Assembly: GCA_015075075.1 (NCBI GenBank)
Contig: JABTVA010000014.1
Coordinates: forward strand, 1-64,000
Reading direction: 5' to 3'
From: Deltaproteobacteria bacterium
Lineage (GTDB): Bacteria; Desulfobacterota; GWC2-55-46
Length of the DNA: 64,000 nt
The notes beneath the pieces were generated by a model. The model did not search any database, had not been told where the DNA came from, and was given only the letters and a program-made list of their open reading frames with translations. Made by a program: the position numbers and the translations under genes. This document shows, piece after piece, positions 27,067 through 36,452 of this stretch; the stretch's first letter is position 1, and every line of letters begins with the position of its first letter.

Positions 27067-29781
27067 ATGGCGGTGGAAAAGAGGCGCGAAGGCGGCGGGC
27101 CGGAGAGCATAGAGGTCATACTGAGGACCGGGCAGAGCCTTAAGCTCAGGCCCATACGCCCGACGGACAGGCAGAAGCTGAGGGATTTCTTCTACCGGTT
27201 GAGCCCCCGGACAAGGTATCTAAGGTTCCAGTACGCCAAGGAGCATATAACCGAGGAGGAGCTCAAGTATTTCACCGAGGTCACCCCTCCTGCAAGGTAT
27301 GCGTATGTCGCGGCCATAGGCGAGGCCGAGAAGGAGCAGATAGTCGCTGTGGCAAGGTGGGACCTGCTCCCCGGCACTTCGAATGCGGAGGTGGCCTTTA
27401 CGGTCGAGGACAATATCCAGCTCCACGGCATAGGCACGCTCCTCCTTGAAGAGCTCGCCAAGGCGGCCCTCTCCTACGGCATAACCCTTTTCAGGGCCCA
27501 GGTGCTGGAAGAGAACACCCGTATGCTCGAGGTCTTCGACGAGAGCGGGTTCAGGTTCAAGAAGGCCTTCTCCGAGGGCGTATACCATTACACCATCGAC
27601 CTCAAGGACCAGGAGGAGTATTCCAAGCGGCAGGCCTACAGGGAGCACATAGCCCGAAGCGAGGGCGTCCGTAAGCTCCTGAACCCGAAGCGGGTCGCCA
27701 TAATAGGAGCGTCCAGGAGTCCGGAAAGCGTGGGCGGGGCGCTCTTCAGGAACATGCTGAGGGACGGCTTCAGGGGGGTCGTCTTCCCGGTGAACCCCAA
27801 GACCGATTCCATAGCCGGTGTCCTATCCTATCCGACGGTGCTGGACGTCCCCGTGGACATAGACCTCGCCGTCGTGGTCGTTCCTGCCGAGCACGTGCCC
27901 GCGGTCGTGGACCAGTGCGCGCAAAAGGGCATAGGGACGCTCGTCGTCATTTCGGCAGGGTTCGGCGAGTCCGGGCCTGAAGGCAAGGAAAGGGAGCGGC
28001 AGCTCAGGGAAAAGATACTCTCCTACGGGATACGGGTAGTCGGGCCCAACTGCCTCGGCGTCCTCAATAACAGCCCGGATGTGCGCCTCAATGCCACCTT
28101 TTCGCCGGTGATAGCGCCGTCCGGGAACCTGAGCATCGGCTCCCAGAGCGGCGCCCTGGGATTGGCGCTCCTCGACCACGCAAAGAGCATAGACCTCGGC
28201 ATATCCTCTTTCGTGAGCTTCGGGAACAGGATCGATATCGCGACCGACGACCTCCTCGAATACTGGGAGGACGACAAGAACACCGACGTAATCGTCCTTT
28301 ACCAGGAGTCGTTCGGGAGCCCGAGGAAGTTCGGACGCATTGCCAAGAGGATATCCCACAAGAAGCCCATAATAGCAGTCAAGGCCGGGCGCTCGCTCGT
28401 GGGCGCGCGGGCCGCCACATCTCATACGGGCGCGCTTGCCGCATCAGACGTCGCCGTGGATGCCCTTTTCAGGCAGGCCGGAGTCATAAGGGTTACGACC
28501 ATAGAGGAGATGTTCAACGCGGCGGAGGTGCTTACGCACCAGCCGCTCCCCAAGGGCCCGAGGGTCGGCATACTCACCAATGCCGGAGGACCCGGGGTGC
28601 TCGCGGCGGACGCCTGCGAGGGCTTCGGCCTCAAGGTGCCGCCGCTATCGGAGGAAACACAGGCCAGGCTCAGGGAGTTCCTCCCCAAGGCCGCCGCGGT
28701 CGCGAACCCGGTGGACATGATAGCCACCGCCCCTCCCGAGTCGTTCAGGAGGGCGCTCGAAGTGATGCTCGGCGACCCCGACCTCGACTCGGTCATTTTG
28801 ATATACATACCGCCGCTCGTCACCAAGCCCGAGGACATAGCAAGTTCCGTAAAAGCCGCGCTCGAGGGATACAGGGGGGATAAGCCTGTCGTTACCTGCT
28901 TCATGATGTCGCAGGCCACGATGGAAGGGATAAGGAAGGAGGCTGGGCTCCGCCCGTTCGTCTTCCCGGAGGACGCGGTCCAGGCGCTTTCGCTCTCATA
29001 CACGTACTCGCTTTATAAGCACAGGGCCGAGGGCTCGCCCGTAAGGTTCCCTGAGCTCGATACCGATTCCATCCGGGCCGCCGTCTTCGGGGAAGGGGCC
29101 GAGAGGGGCTGGATGATGCCCGAGGCCGCGCTCGACCTCCTCAAGCAGTACGGCATAAAGGCGGTCGAGACGAGGGTCGCGATGGACGCGGACGCGGCCG
29201 CAAGGGCCGCCTCCGAGCTGGGCTTCCCGGTCGTCCTCAAGGTGCGCTCAAGGAGGATAGTCCACAAGACCGACATCGGCGGCATAGCCGTCGGGCTTGC
29301 GACCGCCGAAGAGGTTAAAAAGGCCTTTAGCGGGATTCAGCTCAGGGTGGAAGAGGCGGGAATGCTTGATGAGATGCAGGGAGTTATCGTTCAGCCGATG
29401 ATAAAAGGCGGGCAGGAGATGATAATCGGCATGTCCGTAGACCCTCTGTTTGGCCCGCTCATAATGACAGGCCTCGGCGGAGTGGAGGTTGAGCTACTTA
29501 AGGACGTATCCTTCGCCATACACCCGCTTAACGACATCGAGCCCGAGAGGATGCTCACGCAGCTTAAGAGCTATCCGCTCCTCAAGGGCTACAGGGGCAG
29601 GCCGCCCAGGGATATAGCGGGCCTCAAGGACACGATACTCCGCTTTTCGGCCCTTATCGAGGACTTCCCGGAGCTTGAGACCATAGAGATAAACCCGCTC
29701 ATGGTCCTTGGCGAGGGCAAGGGCTCTGTCGCGGTGGACGCCAGGGTCTACATCCGGGCCCCGGAATCGCCGGCATTCTAA
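27067..29781 (+). CDS. GNAT acetyltransferase fused to ADP-forming acyl-CoA synthetase (Pat-like)
   Basis: A 904-aa fusion. The N-terminal GNAT domain (~10-185) shows LRPIRPTDRQKLRDFFYRLS and VEDNIQLHGIGTLLLEELAK. It is followed by the NDP-forming acyl-CoA synthetase modules: CoA-binding (VAIIGASRSPESVGGALFRN, ~216-235), the flavodoxin-like ligase domains including NLSIGSQSGALGLALLDHAK and the predicted phosphohistidine in TSHTGALAASD, and a C-terminal ATP-grasp domain (~680-890). PatZ/Pat proteins acetylate lysines, for example on acetyl-CoA synthetase. Here the GNAT domain is N-terminal, whereas in E. coli PatZ it is C-terminal. Lysine acetylation versus acetate-CoA ligase activity cannot be settled from sequence. 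Confidence 0.85.
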   Translation: MAVEKRREGGGPESIEVILRTGQSLKLRPIRPTDRQKLRDFFYRLSPRTRYLRFQYAKEHITEEELKYFTEVTPPARYAYVAAIGEAEKEQIVAVARWDLLPGTSNAEVAFTVEDNIQLHGIGTLLLEELAKAALSYGITLFRAQVLEENTRMLEVFDESGFRFKKAFSEGVYHYTIDLKDQEEYSKRQAYREHIARSEGVRKLLNPKRVAIIGASRSPESVGGALFRNMLRDGFRGVVFPVNPKTDSIAGVLSYPTVLDVPVDIDLAVVVVPAEHVPAVVDQCAQKGIGTLVVISAGFGESGPEGKERERQLREKILSYGIRVVGPNCLGVLNNSPDVRLNATFSPVIAPSGNLSIGSQSGALGLALLDHAKSIDLGISSFVSFGNRIDIATDDLLEYWEDDKNTDVIVLYQESFGSPRKFGRIAKRISHKKPIIAVKAGRSLVGARAATSHTGALAASDVAVDALFRQAGVIRVTTIEEMFNAAEVLTHQPLPKGPRVGILTNAGGPGVLAADACEGFGLKVPPLSEETQARLREFLPKAAAVANPVDMIATAPPESFRRALEVMLGDPDLDSVILIYIPPLVTKPEDIASSVKAALEGYRGDKPVVTCFMMSQATMEGIRKEAGLRPFVFPEDAVQALSLSYTYSLYKHRAEGSPVRFPELDTDSIRAAVFGEGAERGWMMPEAALDLLKQYGIKAVETRVAMDADAAARAASELGFPVVLKVRSRRIVHKTDIGGIAVGLATAEEVKKAFSGIQLRVEEAGMLDEMQGVIVQPMIKGGQEMIIGMSVDPLFGPLIMTGLGGVEVELLKDVSFAIHPLNDIEPERMLTQLKSYPLLKGYRGRPPRDIAGLKDTILRFSALIEDFPELETIEINPLMVLGEGKGSVAVDARVYIRAPESPAF

Positions 29782-30029
29782 GGAGGCCAAAGGTTTTCAG
29801 ACCTTGCAGCGTCGATATGAAGCGCTCTCTTATTGACCAGTGCGTCTTTTTTGAGGTAGAATTACCCTGGTTCGGCTGAACTGTTCTCTTTCGTATGTCG
29901 CATCGCGCGGAACGCGTCATGCGGTTCTATCCCATTCCCGCTATATCCAAATGCCTGAACCGCCGGAGTTATTTCATGCGGTCCCGGGGAATCCCCTGAT
30001 ACCTCACACGCTAAAAGGAAGGTTTCTCA

Positions 30030-30911
30030 TTGGAAAGGAACAAGGCCCCTGAAAGAAGCGGGGCGCCCTTAGTGAAACGGCTCATTCTGGCTTCGGTCCT
30101 TGCCGTCCTCGGCGTATTCATATTCGCTTTGACGCTCTTCCATCTCGTACCGTCCCATGTCTACGAGAGGCTTATCTCCGCGACACTCAGGGAGAAGACG
30201 GGGCTCGTAATCGAGAGCGCCTCCTTCTCGACCGTCTTCCCGTTCGGGTTCGAATTGAAAGACGCAAGGCTGAGCGACGCCAACCGCAGGGGCATCGCGC
30301 GCCTTGATTCCATCAGGGCGGACCTGATGCTACGGGGCATCCTGTCGGGATTGAGGGTGGACTTCAAGGGGACAGCCGGGGAGGGCGCAGCCGAGGGGTC
30401 GTTCAGGTACTGGCTCTTCGGGTCGTCTCTGGATATGGAATCGAGGGATATTGATTTCAGCTACATCGAGGCGCTCGGCTCGGCAGGCGTCAAGGTCGAC
30501 GGAACTTTCGACGGCAGGTTATCCGTGAAATCCGCCGGGGGCTGCCCTAAAGGGTTTGCCAGGATGGAGGGTTCTGGCCTCGGGGACGCGGAGTTCCGTT
30601 TAAGGGGGATCCCGCTATCATTCGGCGGTATCGATGAGGCGGGCCTCTCCGCGGATTTGAGGGACTGCACCGTCTTTCTGAACGGGCTCTGGGTAGAGGG
30701 GGACAAGGCCTCCCTGAGGCTCCAGGGCAGCATAAAGCCGCTTACGCCGTTAGCGTCGAGCCCGGTCGACCTTACTCTCGAAATAGTGCCCCATGCCGAG
30801 CTCCTTCAGAACAACTATCTCCTCGCCTTTATCGAGCCCTACCGCAAATCGGCGAATTTCTATTCCATACCCGTAAGGGGCACTCTCGGAAACCTACTGC
30901 CTGGCCTTTGA
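30030..30911 (+). CDS. gspN: GspN-family type II secretion protein
   Basis: A 293-aa protein with one N-terminal membrane anchor (residues ~17-40) and a periplasmic part resembling GspN/AsmA-like proteins: SATLREKTGLVIESASFSTV, PFGFELKDARLSD and a C-terminal FYSIPVRGTLGNLLPGL. GspN is an accessory inner-membrane part of type II secretion in some bacteria, but no other gsp genes are in the window. The start is TTG at 30030, chosen for AAGGAAGG 7 nt upstream. Its last 18 bp overlap the end of the convergent prsT gene. Confidence 0.65.
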   Translation: MERNKAPERSGAPLVKRLILASVLAVLGVFIFALTLFHLVPSHVYERLISATLREKTGLVIESASFSTVFPFGFELKDARLSDANRRGIARLDSIRADLMLRGILSGLRVDFKGTAGEGAAEGSFRYWLFGSSLDMESRDIDFSYIEALGSAGVKVDGTFDGRLSVKSAGGCPKGFARMEGSGLGDAEFRLRGIPLSFGGIDEAGLSADLRDCTVFLNGLWVEGDKASLRLQGSIKPLTPLASSPVDLTLEIVPHAELLQNNYLLAFIEPYRKSANFYSIPVRGTLGNLLPGL

Positions 30912-33233
30912 CGACCTCTCTCTTTTTTCCAGCTCAAGGAGCGCGCTGCGGGCCTCCTCCAGGCCCGGGAAATCCTTCCCGGCCGCAAGCGCTGCCTGGA
31001 ACTCCTCTTTCGCAAGCTTGAGATTTTCCCTCTCGATGTACGCGACAGCCAGGTGGTATCTTACGATCGGGTTCCCTGGGAGTTTGGCCGCGCTTTCCCT
31101 GAGGAGCGAGATCGCCCTCATGTGCGCACCCTTTCTTAGATAGATCCAGCCCAGGGTGTCGGATATCATCGGGTCGTCAGGCATTATCTCCTTGGCCATT
31201 TCCGCCAGCGGCAGCGCTTCATCGAGATAGCCGTGCTCGGCGTATATCCAGGCCAGGTTGTTCGCTGCCGGGGCGAACCTCGGGTTTATCTCGAGGGCCC
31301 GGCCGTAATGCTCCGCGGCCTCCTGGTAGCTCTCCTCGGATTCATAAGCGAGCGCCAGGAGCATGTGCGCCGGAAGCGAATCAGGGCTCTTCTCCACGGC
31401 CTTTTTGAAGTTGTCGATCGATTCCGCAAAAGAGCCTTTCCGCGAAGAGAGGTTCCCGAGCTCAAGGTAAGGCTCTACATAGTCGTTCTTCAACTCTATC
31501 GCCTTCCTGAACGACTCTTCGGCCCTTTCGATGTCGTTTGCCGCGAGGTAAACCTTTCCCATGAGGTGATGGAGCCAGGGTCTTTCCGGGTCATGGGCCA
31601 TCTCCTTTTTAATCCGCGCTACGGCCTGGCCGTGCTCTTTTCTCTCGATGAGTATGTTGGCGACCATCGTGATGGGGCGGGGGTCGTTCCTGTCGAGAGC
31701 GAACGCCTTCTCGAACAAGGCCAGGCTTCCGGGCGCGTCTTTCTCCATCAGGCGGAGAGTGCCTAGCCCGTAATGGCCCCTCGGGTCGCCGGGTTCCGCC
31801 TCGATTGCCGCCGCGAACATCTCGGCGGCCTTCTTGAGTTTTTTCTCCTTGATGTAAAGGCTTCCGGAGGAGAGGAGCGCGGCAGTGTTACGAGGGTCTT
31901 TCCGGAGGACCGTCTGAAGCGCCTCAAGCGCCGGCCATGTATCGCCCGTCTCCGCGTATGCTGACGCGAGCGCAAGCCTCGCATCGATGAACTCCGGGTC
32001 GAGCCTCACCGCTTCCTTAAGTTCGGCCTTGGCCTGCTCATGCCTTCCCCTTGAGGTGTGGACGAGCCCGAGGGCGTAGTACGACATGGCGAATTTCGGC
32101 TCCACTCTTACCGCGGTATTGAGGTCAATAAGCGCCTCTGTGGTCTTCCCCTCGGCGGCCCTTAACCTGCCCCTCAGGTAGAGCCCGAAGTGGCCGTCGG
32201 GCTCCCTGGCCAGTACCTCTTCCATAAGCGGGGCCGCCTCGTCCGCGTTCCCGCTGTTTATCAGGAACTCGGCGTATTTCTTCCTGAGGACGAGCCCGTC
32301 CTGGACCCTCGCCATGCCCTCGGTGTAGACAGCCCTTGCTTCATCGGCCCTCCGCGACGCGAGATAATAATCGGCGAGCTTTATATAGGCATCCGGAACG
32401 CCGGGCCAGGCCTCAGTCATCCTCCTGTATGCGGCCTCGGCCTCCTTGTCCCTTTCCTGGAAGGAATAGAGGCCCGCAAGGGTGTCGAGCACGGCAAAAT
32501 CGTCCCCGGCCTCACTGGAGGCGGTCAATAGCTCCTTTTCGGCTTCCGTGAACCTTTTGAGGCCGATAAACATCCTTGCGAGCGCTATCCGTGGGGACGG
32601 GTCGCCGTCTCCGGCGCTTATCGCCCTCCTGAAGCTCTCTTCAGCCGCCGGGTAGTCCCTTTTCTCCATGTGGATCCCGGCAGCCGCCATGAAGAGGCCT
32701 GCATCAGGGGGGCCGAGGGAGACTGCGTCGTTTATTAAAGAGAGCGCCTTGCCGAATTCCTTTTTCCCGGCGCTCGCCGAGGCCATGAGCAGGAGCGCCT
32801 TCCGGTTCTTCCGGTCCTCGTTATAAACGCTTTCAGCCAGCCTTAGCGCCTCGTCATGGTCGCCCGAGGCCCGGTAGAGCTCGGAAAGCCCCAGGCGCGC
32901 GCCCGCATGCGATGGTGAGAGCTCTATTGCCCTGTTGAACTGCCGCATCGCGGACACCGGGCTTGACAGGCCGTCGATCCCGAGATAGGAAAGTCCGAGG
33001 CTGTAGTTGGCCTCGGCGCTATCGGGCCTCATCTGGACCGCCTTCCTGAACTCCCTGGAAGCCTCCAGTAGTTCTCCGGATTCGAGCAGGATACGGCCCC
33101 TTTCCATGTGGCCTTCAAAGGCCTTCCCGGGGCCGCGGCCGCACCCTGCTACCGCGAGAAAAAAAGAGAGGACGATTGCGATTGAGACGGCTGATGCCGT
33201 TCCGTGTCCGGAAAAAGGTATTAAGTTTTTCAT
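30894..33233 (-). CDS. prsT: PrsT-like TPR-repeat lipoprotein
   Basis: A 779-aa exported lipoprotein (signal with lipobox LAVAGC, cysteine ~31) made of about twenty tetratricopeptide repeats in tandem, for example AEANYSLGLSYLGI, HYGLGTLRLMEKDAPGSLAL and AANNLAWIYAEHGYLDEALP. The arrangement matches the PEP-CTERM-system TPR protein PrsT, which accompanies prsK and prsR in EPS/exosortase loci and probably scaffolds export or assembly in the periplasm. It follows the preceding TPR gene by one base. Full-length PrsT proteins are often longer (~900 aa), so the naming is by context as well as similarity. Confidence 0.75.
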   Translation of the reverse strand: MKNLIPFSGHGTASAVSIAIVLSFFLAVAGCGRGPGKAFEGHMERGRILLESGELLEASREFRKAVQMRPDSAEANYSLGLSYLGIDGLSSPVSAMRQFNRAIELSPSHAGARLGLSELYRASGDHDEALRLAESVYNEDRKNRKALLLMASASAGKKEFGKALSLINDAVSLGPPDAGLFMAAAGIHMEKRDYPAAEESFRRAISAGDGDPSPRIALARMFIGLKRFTEAEKELLTASSEAGDDFAVLDTLAGLYSFQERDKEAEAAYRRMTEAWPGVPDAYIKLADYYLASRRADEARAVYTEGMARVQDGLVLRKKYAEFLINSGNADEAAPLMEEVLAREPDGHFGLYLRGRLRAAEGKTTEALIDLNTAVRVEPKFAMSYYALGLVHTSRGRHEQAKAELKEAVRLDPEFIDARLALASAYAETGDTWPALEALQTVLRKDPRNTAALLSSGSLYIKEKKLKKAAEMFAAAIEAEPGDPRGHYGLGTLRLMEKDAPGSLALFEKAFALDRNDPRPITMVANILIERKEHGQAVARIKKEMAHDPERPWLHHLMGKVYLAANDIERAEESFRKAIELKNDYVEPYLELGNLSSRKGSFAESIDNFKKAVEKSPDSLPAHMLLALAYESEESYQEAAEHYGRALEINPRFAPAANNLAWIYAEHGYLDEALPLAEMAKEIMPDDPMISDTLGWIYLRKGAHMRAISLLRESAAKLPGNPIVRYHLAVAYIERENLKLAKEEFQAALAAGKDFPGLEEARSALLELEKRERSSKARQ

Positions 33234-33234
33234 G

Positions 33235-35041
33235 TCAGCTTAGCCCGCTTATCCTTTTGAGTGTTTGTTTGGCCTCGTCCGAGCCGGGGAACTCGTCATT
33301 CAGGTCCAGCGCCTTTTCGATGGCCGCCCCGGCCCTCTCATGGTCTCCAAGCTCTATGTAAACGAGGCCGAGCCTGTAGAGGGCTGCCGGGTCGGCAACC
33401 CCGTTCCGCTCAAGCCTCGAATAAAGCGACAGCGCGTCGCCGTGCCTGCCTATCCTGTAATATATCCACCCGAGCGTGTCGGTCATGGCCGCGTCTGCAA
33501 CTGGGTCGAGAGGCCTTTCCTGGCGTACTTGAGCGCGCCCTTGAGTCGCCGCGCTTTTCCGCAAGGAGAGAGGCGAGCTTTTGGTACGCCTCCACGGACC
33601 TCGCCGAGGATATGATCCCCTTGTATTCCCTTGCCGCGTCGTCGACCTTATCGGCTTTTGCGTACGAGTCGGCGAGCCTGGTCCTTATTCGGATGGACTC
33701 AGGGGCCCTGCGCGCGGCTTCCGAATAGAAGCCAGCCGCCAGCTCGAATTCATTTCTCGACTCGAAGATCTCTCCAAGCCCCGCATAGGCGGAAATCATC
33801 CCGGGGTGTTCCTTGATCACCCTTCCGTATTCCTTTTCAGCCTCAACAAGTTTTCCCTGCCTTTCGAGGGCCCTGGCGCGGAGTACCGCGAGGAGCGGGT
33901 TCCTTTCCCCTTCCTTTATGGAAGCTAAAGTTTCCCTGTAGAGCCCGGCCCTGTTATAGAGTAGGGCCAGGCTCACCCTTGCCGCTTCCGCACCGCCTGC
34001 GCCGAAGAGGAGGCCGGGTTCGAGCGCCTGTAGCTCGGGGAAAAGGTCGGCGGCCTTGCTTAGCTCCTCACTGCCATTTTCCCGTTCTCCAAGCGAAAGG
34101 AGCACGCCGCCGAGGGCTATCCGTGCGACAGGGTCGAGCGGGTCTTCCTCGACGGCCTTAAGCGCCATGTCCCTGGCCCGGGAGAGCTCCCCCTGGAGGT
34201 GCAGGGTTACCGCGGTGTTCAGGAACCCCTCCCTGAGCCCCGGCGAAATAGCTATAAGCGACTGGAAGCTCTTTAACGCGACGCTGTAGTCTTCCTCTAT
34301 CAGTCCTATCACCCCGAGGAAATAGGAGGTGAGAAAAAACTCGGGGTTCGAGCGGCTGAGCGCCTGGAAACTCCCCTTGGCCTCTTTTGCCTGCCCGTTA
34401 AGGAGGTAAGCGGTGCCGAGGACCAGGTGCGCCCCGGGAGAATCCGGCTCGGATTTCAGGACCTCGGCCGCGTACTCCATCGCACCGTGAAAATCGCCCT
34501 CGGCGAGGTGGATCCGGCTCAGGTTAAGGTGGTCGGGCTCTGTCTCGACGAGCCTTTCATAGCATTCCCTTGCGTTCCTGAGGAGGCCCTGGGAGAGGTA
34601 AATGGAGGCCATGTGCCTCAATACGCCCGGGTCGTCCCGTATCTTGAGCGCCTCCCGGAAGTAGACGAGGGACTTGTGATACCGCGCCTTTGTCATGAAG
34701 AACCGGCCCATGGCCCCGTATATCTCGGCGGCGAACCCCGCGTCTACCTCCCTGGCGCTCCGGGCCTGTTCTACGGCCTTCTTCTCCGCGTTCATGCCGA
34801 GGTAGGCTATCGCGAGTATGAACCTTGCCGTCTGGTCCCGGGGGTCCCTTTCCAGGATATCTTCCTCGAGCGCGGCGGCCTTGCCGAACTCGTTCTTCTT
34901 CATGAACTCGATGGCCTCGTTATGCGCGGCGCTATTCGGCAGCGTCTCCGGCGGCTCGATGAAGGCATGGGAGCTGCCGGCGGTAATAGCTACCGACGCC
35001 GCCAGGATGACCGGCAAGAGCGCCTTCAGGGCTCGTCTCAT
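33235..35041 (-). CDS. Secreted TPR protein with a frameshift near 33535
   Basis: A signal peptide (ALLPVILAASVAITAGSSHA) is followed by a long series of TPR units, continuous from 35041 to about 33540. The conserved C-terminus (AMTDTLGWIYYRIGRHGDAL to KRISGLS at 33235) lies in another frame. The length 1807 bp is one over a multiple of three; the junction sequence suggests one base missing from an AAGGG-type run plus another lesion within ~20 bp. Joined, the protein is ~600 aa and would be a paralog of PrsT, acting in the periplasm. AGGAGGG lies 8 nt before the ATG. Confidence 0.75.
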
Positions 35042-35101
35042 CGGGTCTCCCTCCTTTTTTCGCTTATGCGGGCGGATACGGACAGTAGCGCGTCCTCTCG
35101 T

Positions 35102-36451
35102 TCACGCGGGCCTGAGCCGGTATTTCATTATGAGCTTCGAGAGGTACTGGCGGCTTATGCCGAGCTCCGCCGCGGCCCTGCTCACGCTTCCGTCGTTCCT
35201 CGCAAGCGCGTCCCGTATCATCCTTTTCCTGAACGCCTCTCTCGCTTCCGCAAGGCCCATGGGGTTTGCCGTCAGGCTCTCTTCCGTTGCCCGGGACGGG
35301 AGCCCCAGGTCCGAAGACGCCAGTTCTTTCCGTGTCGAAAAGACGACGGCGCGCCTCACCCTGTTCTCAAGCTCCCTGACGTTCCCCGGCCACCCGTAGC
35401 CCTTCATGTCGTCTATGGCGCCCCTTTCGAAGCCGCCGGCGGGCCTGTCGTATTCCCTGGCGAATTTCTTGAGGAAGTAGAGGGCGAGAAGGTGGATGTC
35501 CTCGCCTCTTTCGCGTAGCGGCGGGACAACGAGGGTTATGACGCCGAGCCTCAAGGCGAGGTCCTCGATGAATTCGCCGCCGCGGGCCAGCGTTCTCAAG
35601 TCCCTGGCGCTCGAGGATATGACGCGCACGTTTATGCTCTCGCGCTCGCCGGTCGAAGGTATTTCAATCGAGTGCTCCCTTAGTACGGAAAGGAGCCTTG
35701 CCTGGAGGCGGAGGCCCAGCGAGCCGACCTCCTTGAGGAACACGGTGCCGCCGTCAGCCTGCTCGAGGAGGCTTTTCCTCCGCTGTCCCGGAAGGCCAAC
35801 GCCCCCGAAGACCTCGGCCTCAAGGACGCGCTCGGGCGCGCCCTTGCAGTCCGCCGCAAGGAAGGGGAGCGCGTGCCGCGAACCGAGCCTGTGCACCGCG
35901 CGCGCAACCGTCTCCTTTCCCGCGCCCGGCTCGCCCATGATGAGCGCCGGGATGTTCACCTCCGCGAGTTTTCTTACCGTATGGAAGACCTCCTGCATCC
36001 GGCGGCTGAGGCCGATAAGCTCGCCCGGCCAGCCGCCGCCATTTGCGGAGCCCGAGCGCCCCGACTGGCAGTCGTAGGCGTAATAGGCCCGCTTGAGGGT
36101 CATCCTGACCTCTTCGATCGATACGGGTTTCGTGAAGTAGTCGAACGCGCCGAGGTCGAGTGCCCTGAAGGCGTTCTCCCTCTCGTCGACGCCGGTGAGT
36201 ATGACGGCCTTGAAGAGCGGGTTGGCCGAGAGGATCTCCCTTATGGCGCGCATCCCCTCGGAAGGCTCGAAAGGGGAGGGGGGCAGGCCGAGGTCCATGA
36301 CCCCGACGGGGATCGAGCGCTCGGAGGCGGCCTTCAGAGCTTCATTCCTGGAGCCTGCCTCAAAGACCTCGTAGTCCCGGCAGAAGGCCCATTTCATCTG
36401 CCCCCTGAACGTCTCGTCGTCGTCGAGTACCAGGAGCCCGGGTTTCACCAT
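35102..36451 (-). CDS. Degenerate sigma-54-type response regulator (PrsR paralog)
   Basis: A 449-aa protein with receiver (LLVLDDDE; phospho-acceptor in VGVMDLGLPP, ~residue 53; KP at ~108), AAA+ domain and a Fis-type helix-turn-helix (SVSRAAAELGISRQYLSKLI). Walker A is intact (GEPGAGKETVARAVH). The sigma-54-contacting GAFTGA loop is absent: the region aligned to FGHEKGSFTGA of the neighbouring PrsR reads FGGVGLPGQRR. Walker B reads VFLKEV instead of LFLDEI. It may bind DNA and sense phosphorylation but is unlikely to activate sigma-54 polymerase in the usual way. The ATG follows AAGG by 7 nt. Confidence 0.85.
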   Translation of the reverse strand: MVKPGLLVLDDDETFRGQMKWAFCRDYEVFEAGSRNEALKAASERSIPVGVMDLGLPPSPFEPSEGMRAIREILSANPLFKAVILTGVDERENAFRALDLGAFDYFTKPVSIEEVRMTLKRAYYAYDCQSGRSGSANGGGWPGELIGLSRRMQEVFHTVRKLAEVNIPALIMGEPGAGKETVARAVHRLGSRHALPFLAADCKGAPERVLEAEVFGGVGLPGQRRKSLLEQADGGTVFLKEVGSLGLRLQARLLSVLREHSIEIPSTGERESINVRVISSSARDLRTLARGGEFIEDLALRLGVITLVVPPLRERGEDIHLLALYFLKKFAREYDRPAGGFERGAIDDMKGYGWPGNVRELENRVRRAVVFSTRKELASSDLGLPSRATEESLTANPMGLAEAREAFRKRMIRDALARNDGSVSRAAAELGISRQYLSKLIMKYRLRPA

Positions 36452-36452
36452 C

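Noticed and set aside
29782..30029. Possible RNA gene between the acyl-CoA synthetase fusion and gspN
   Set aside because: No strong hairpin with a T-run and no recognisable motif were found in the 248 bp; only the gspN ribosome site is clear.
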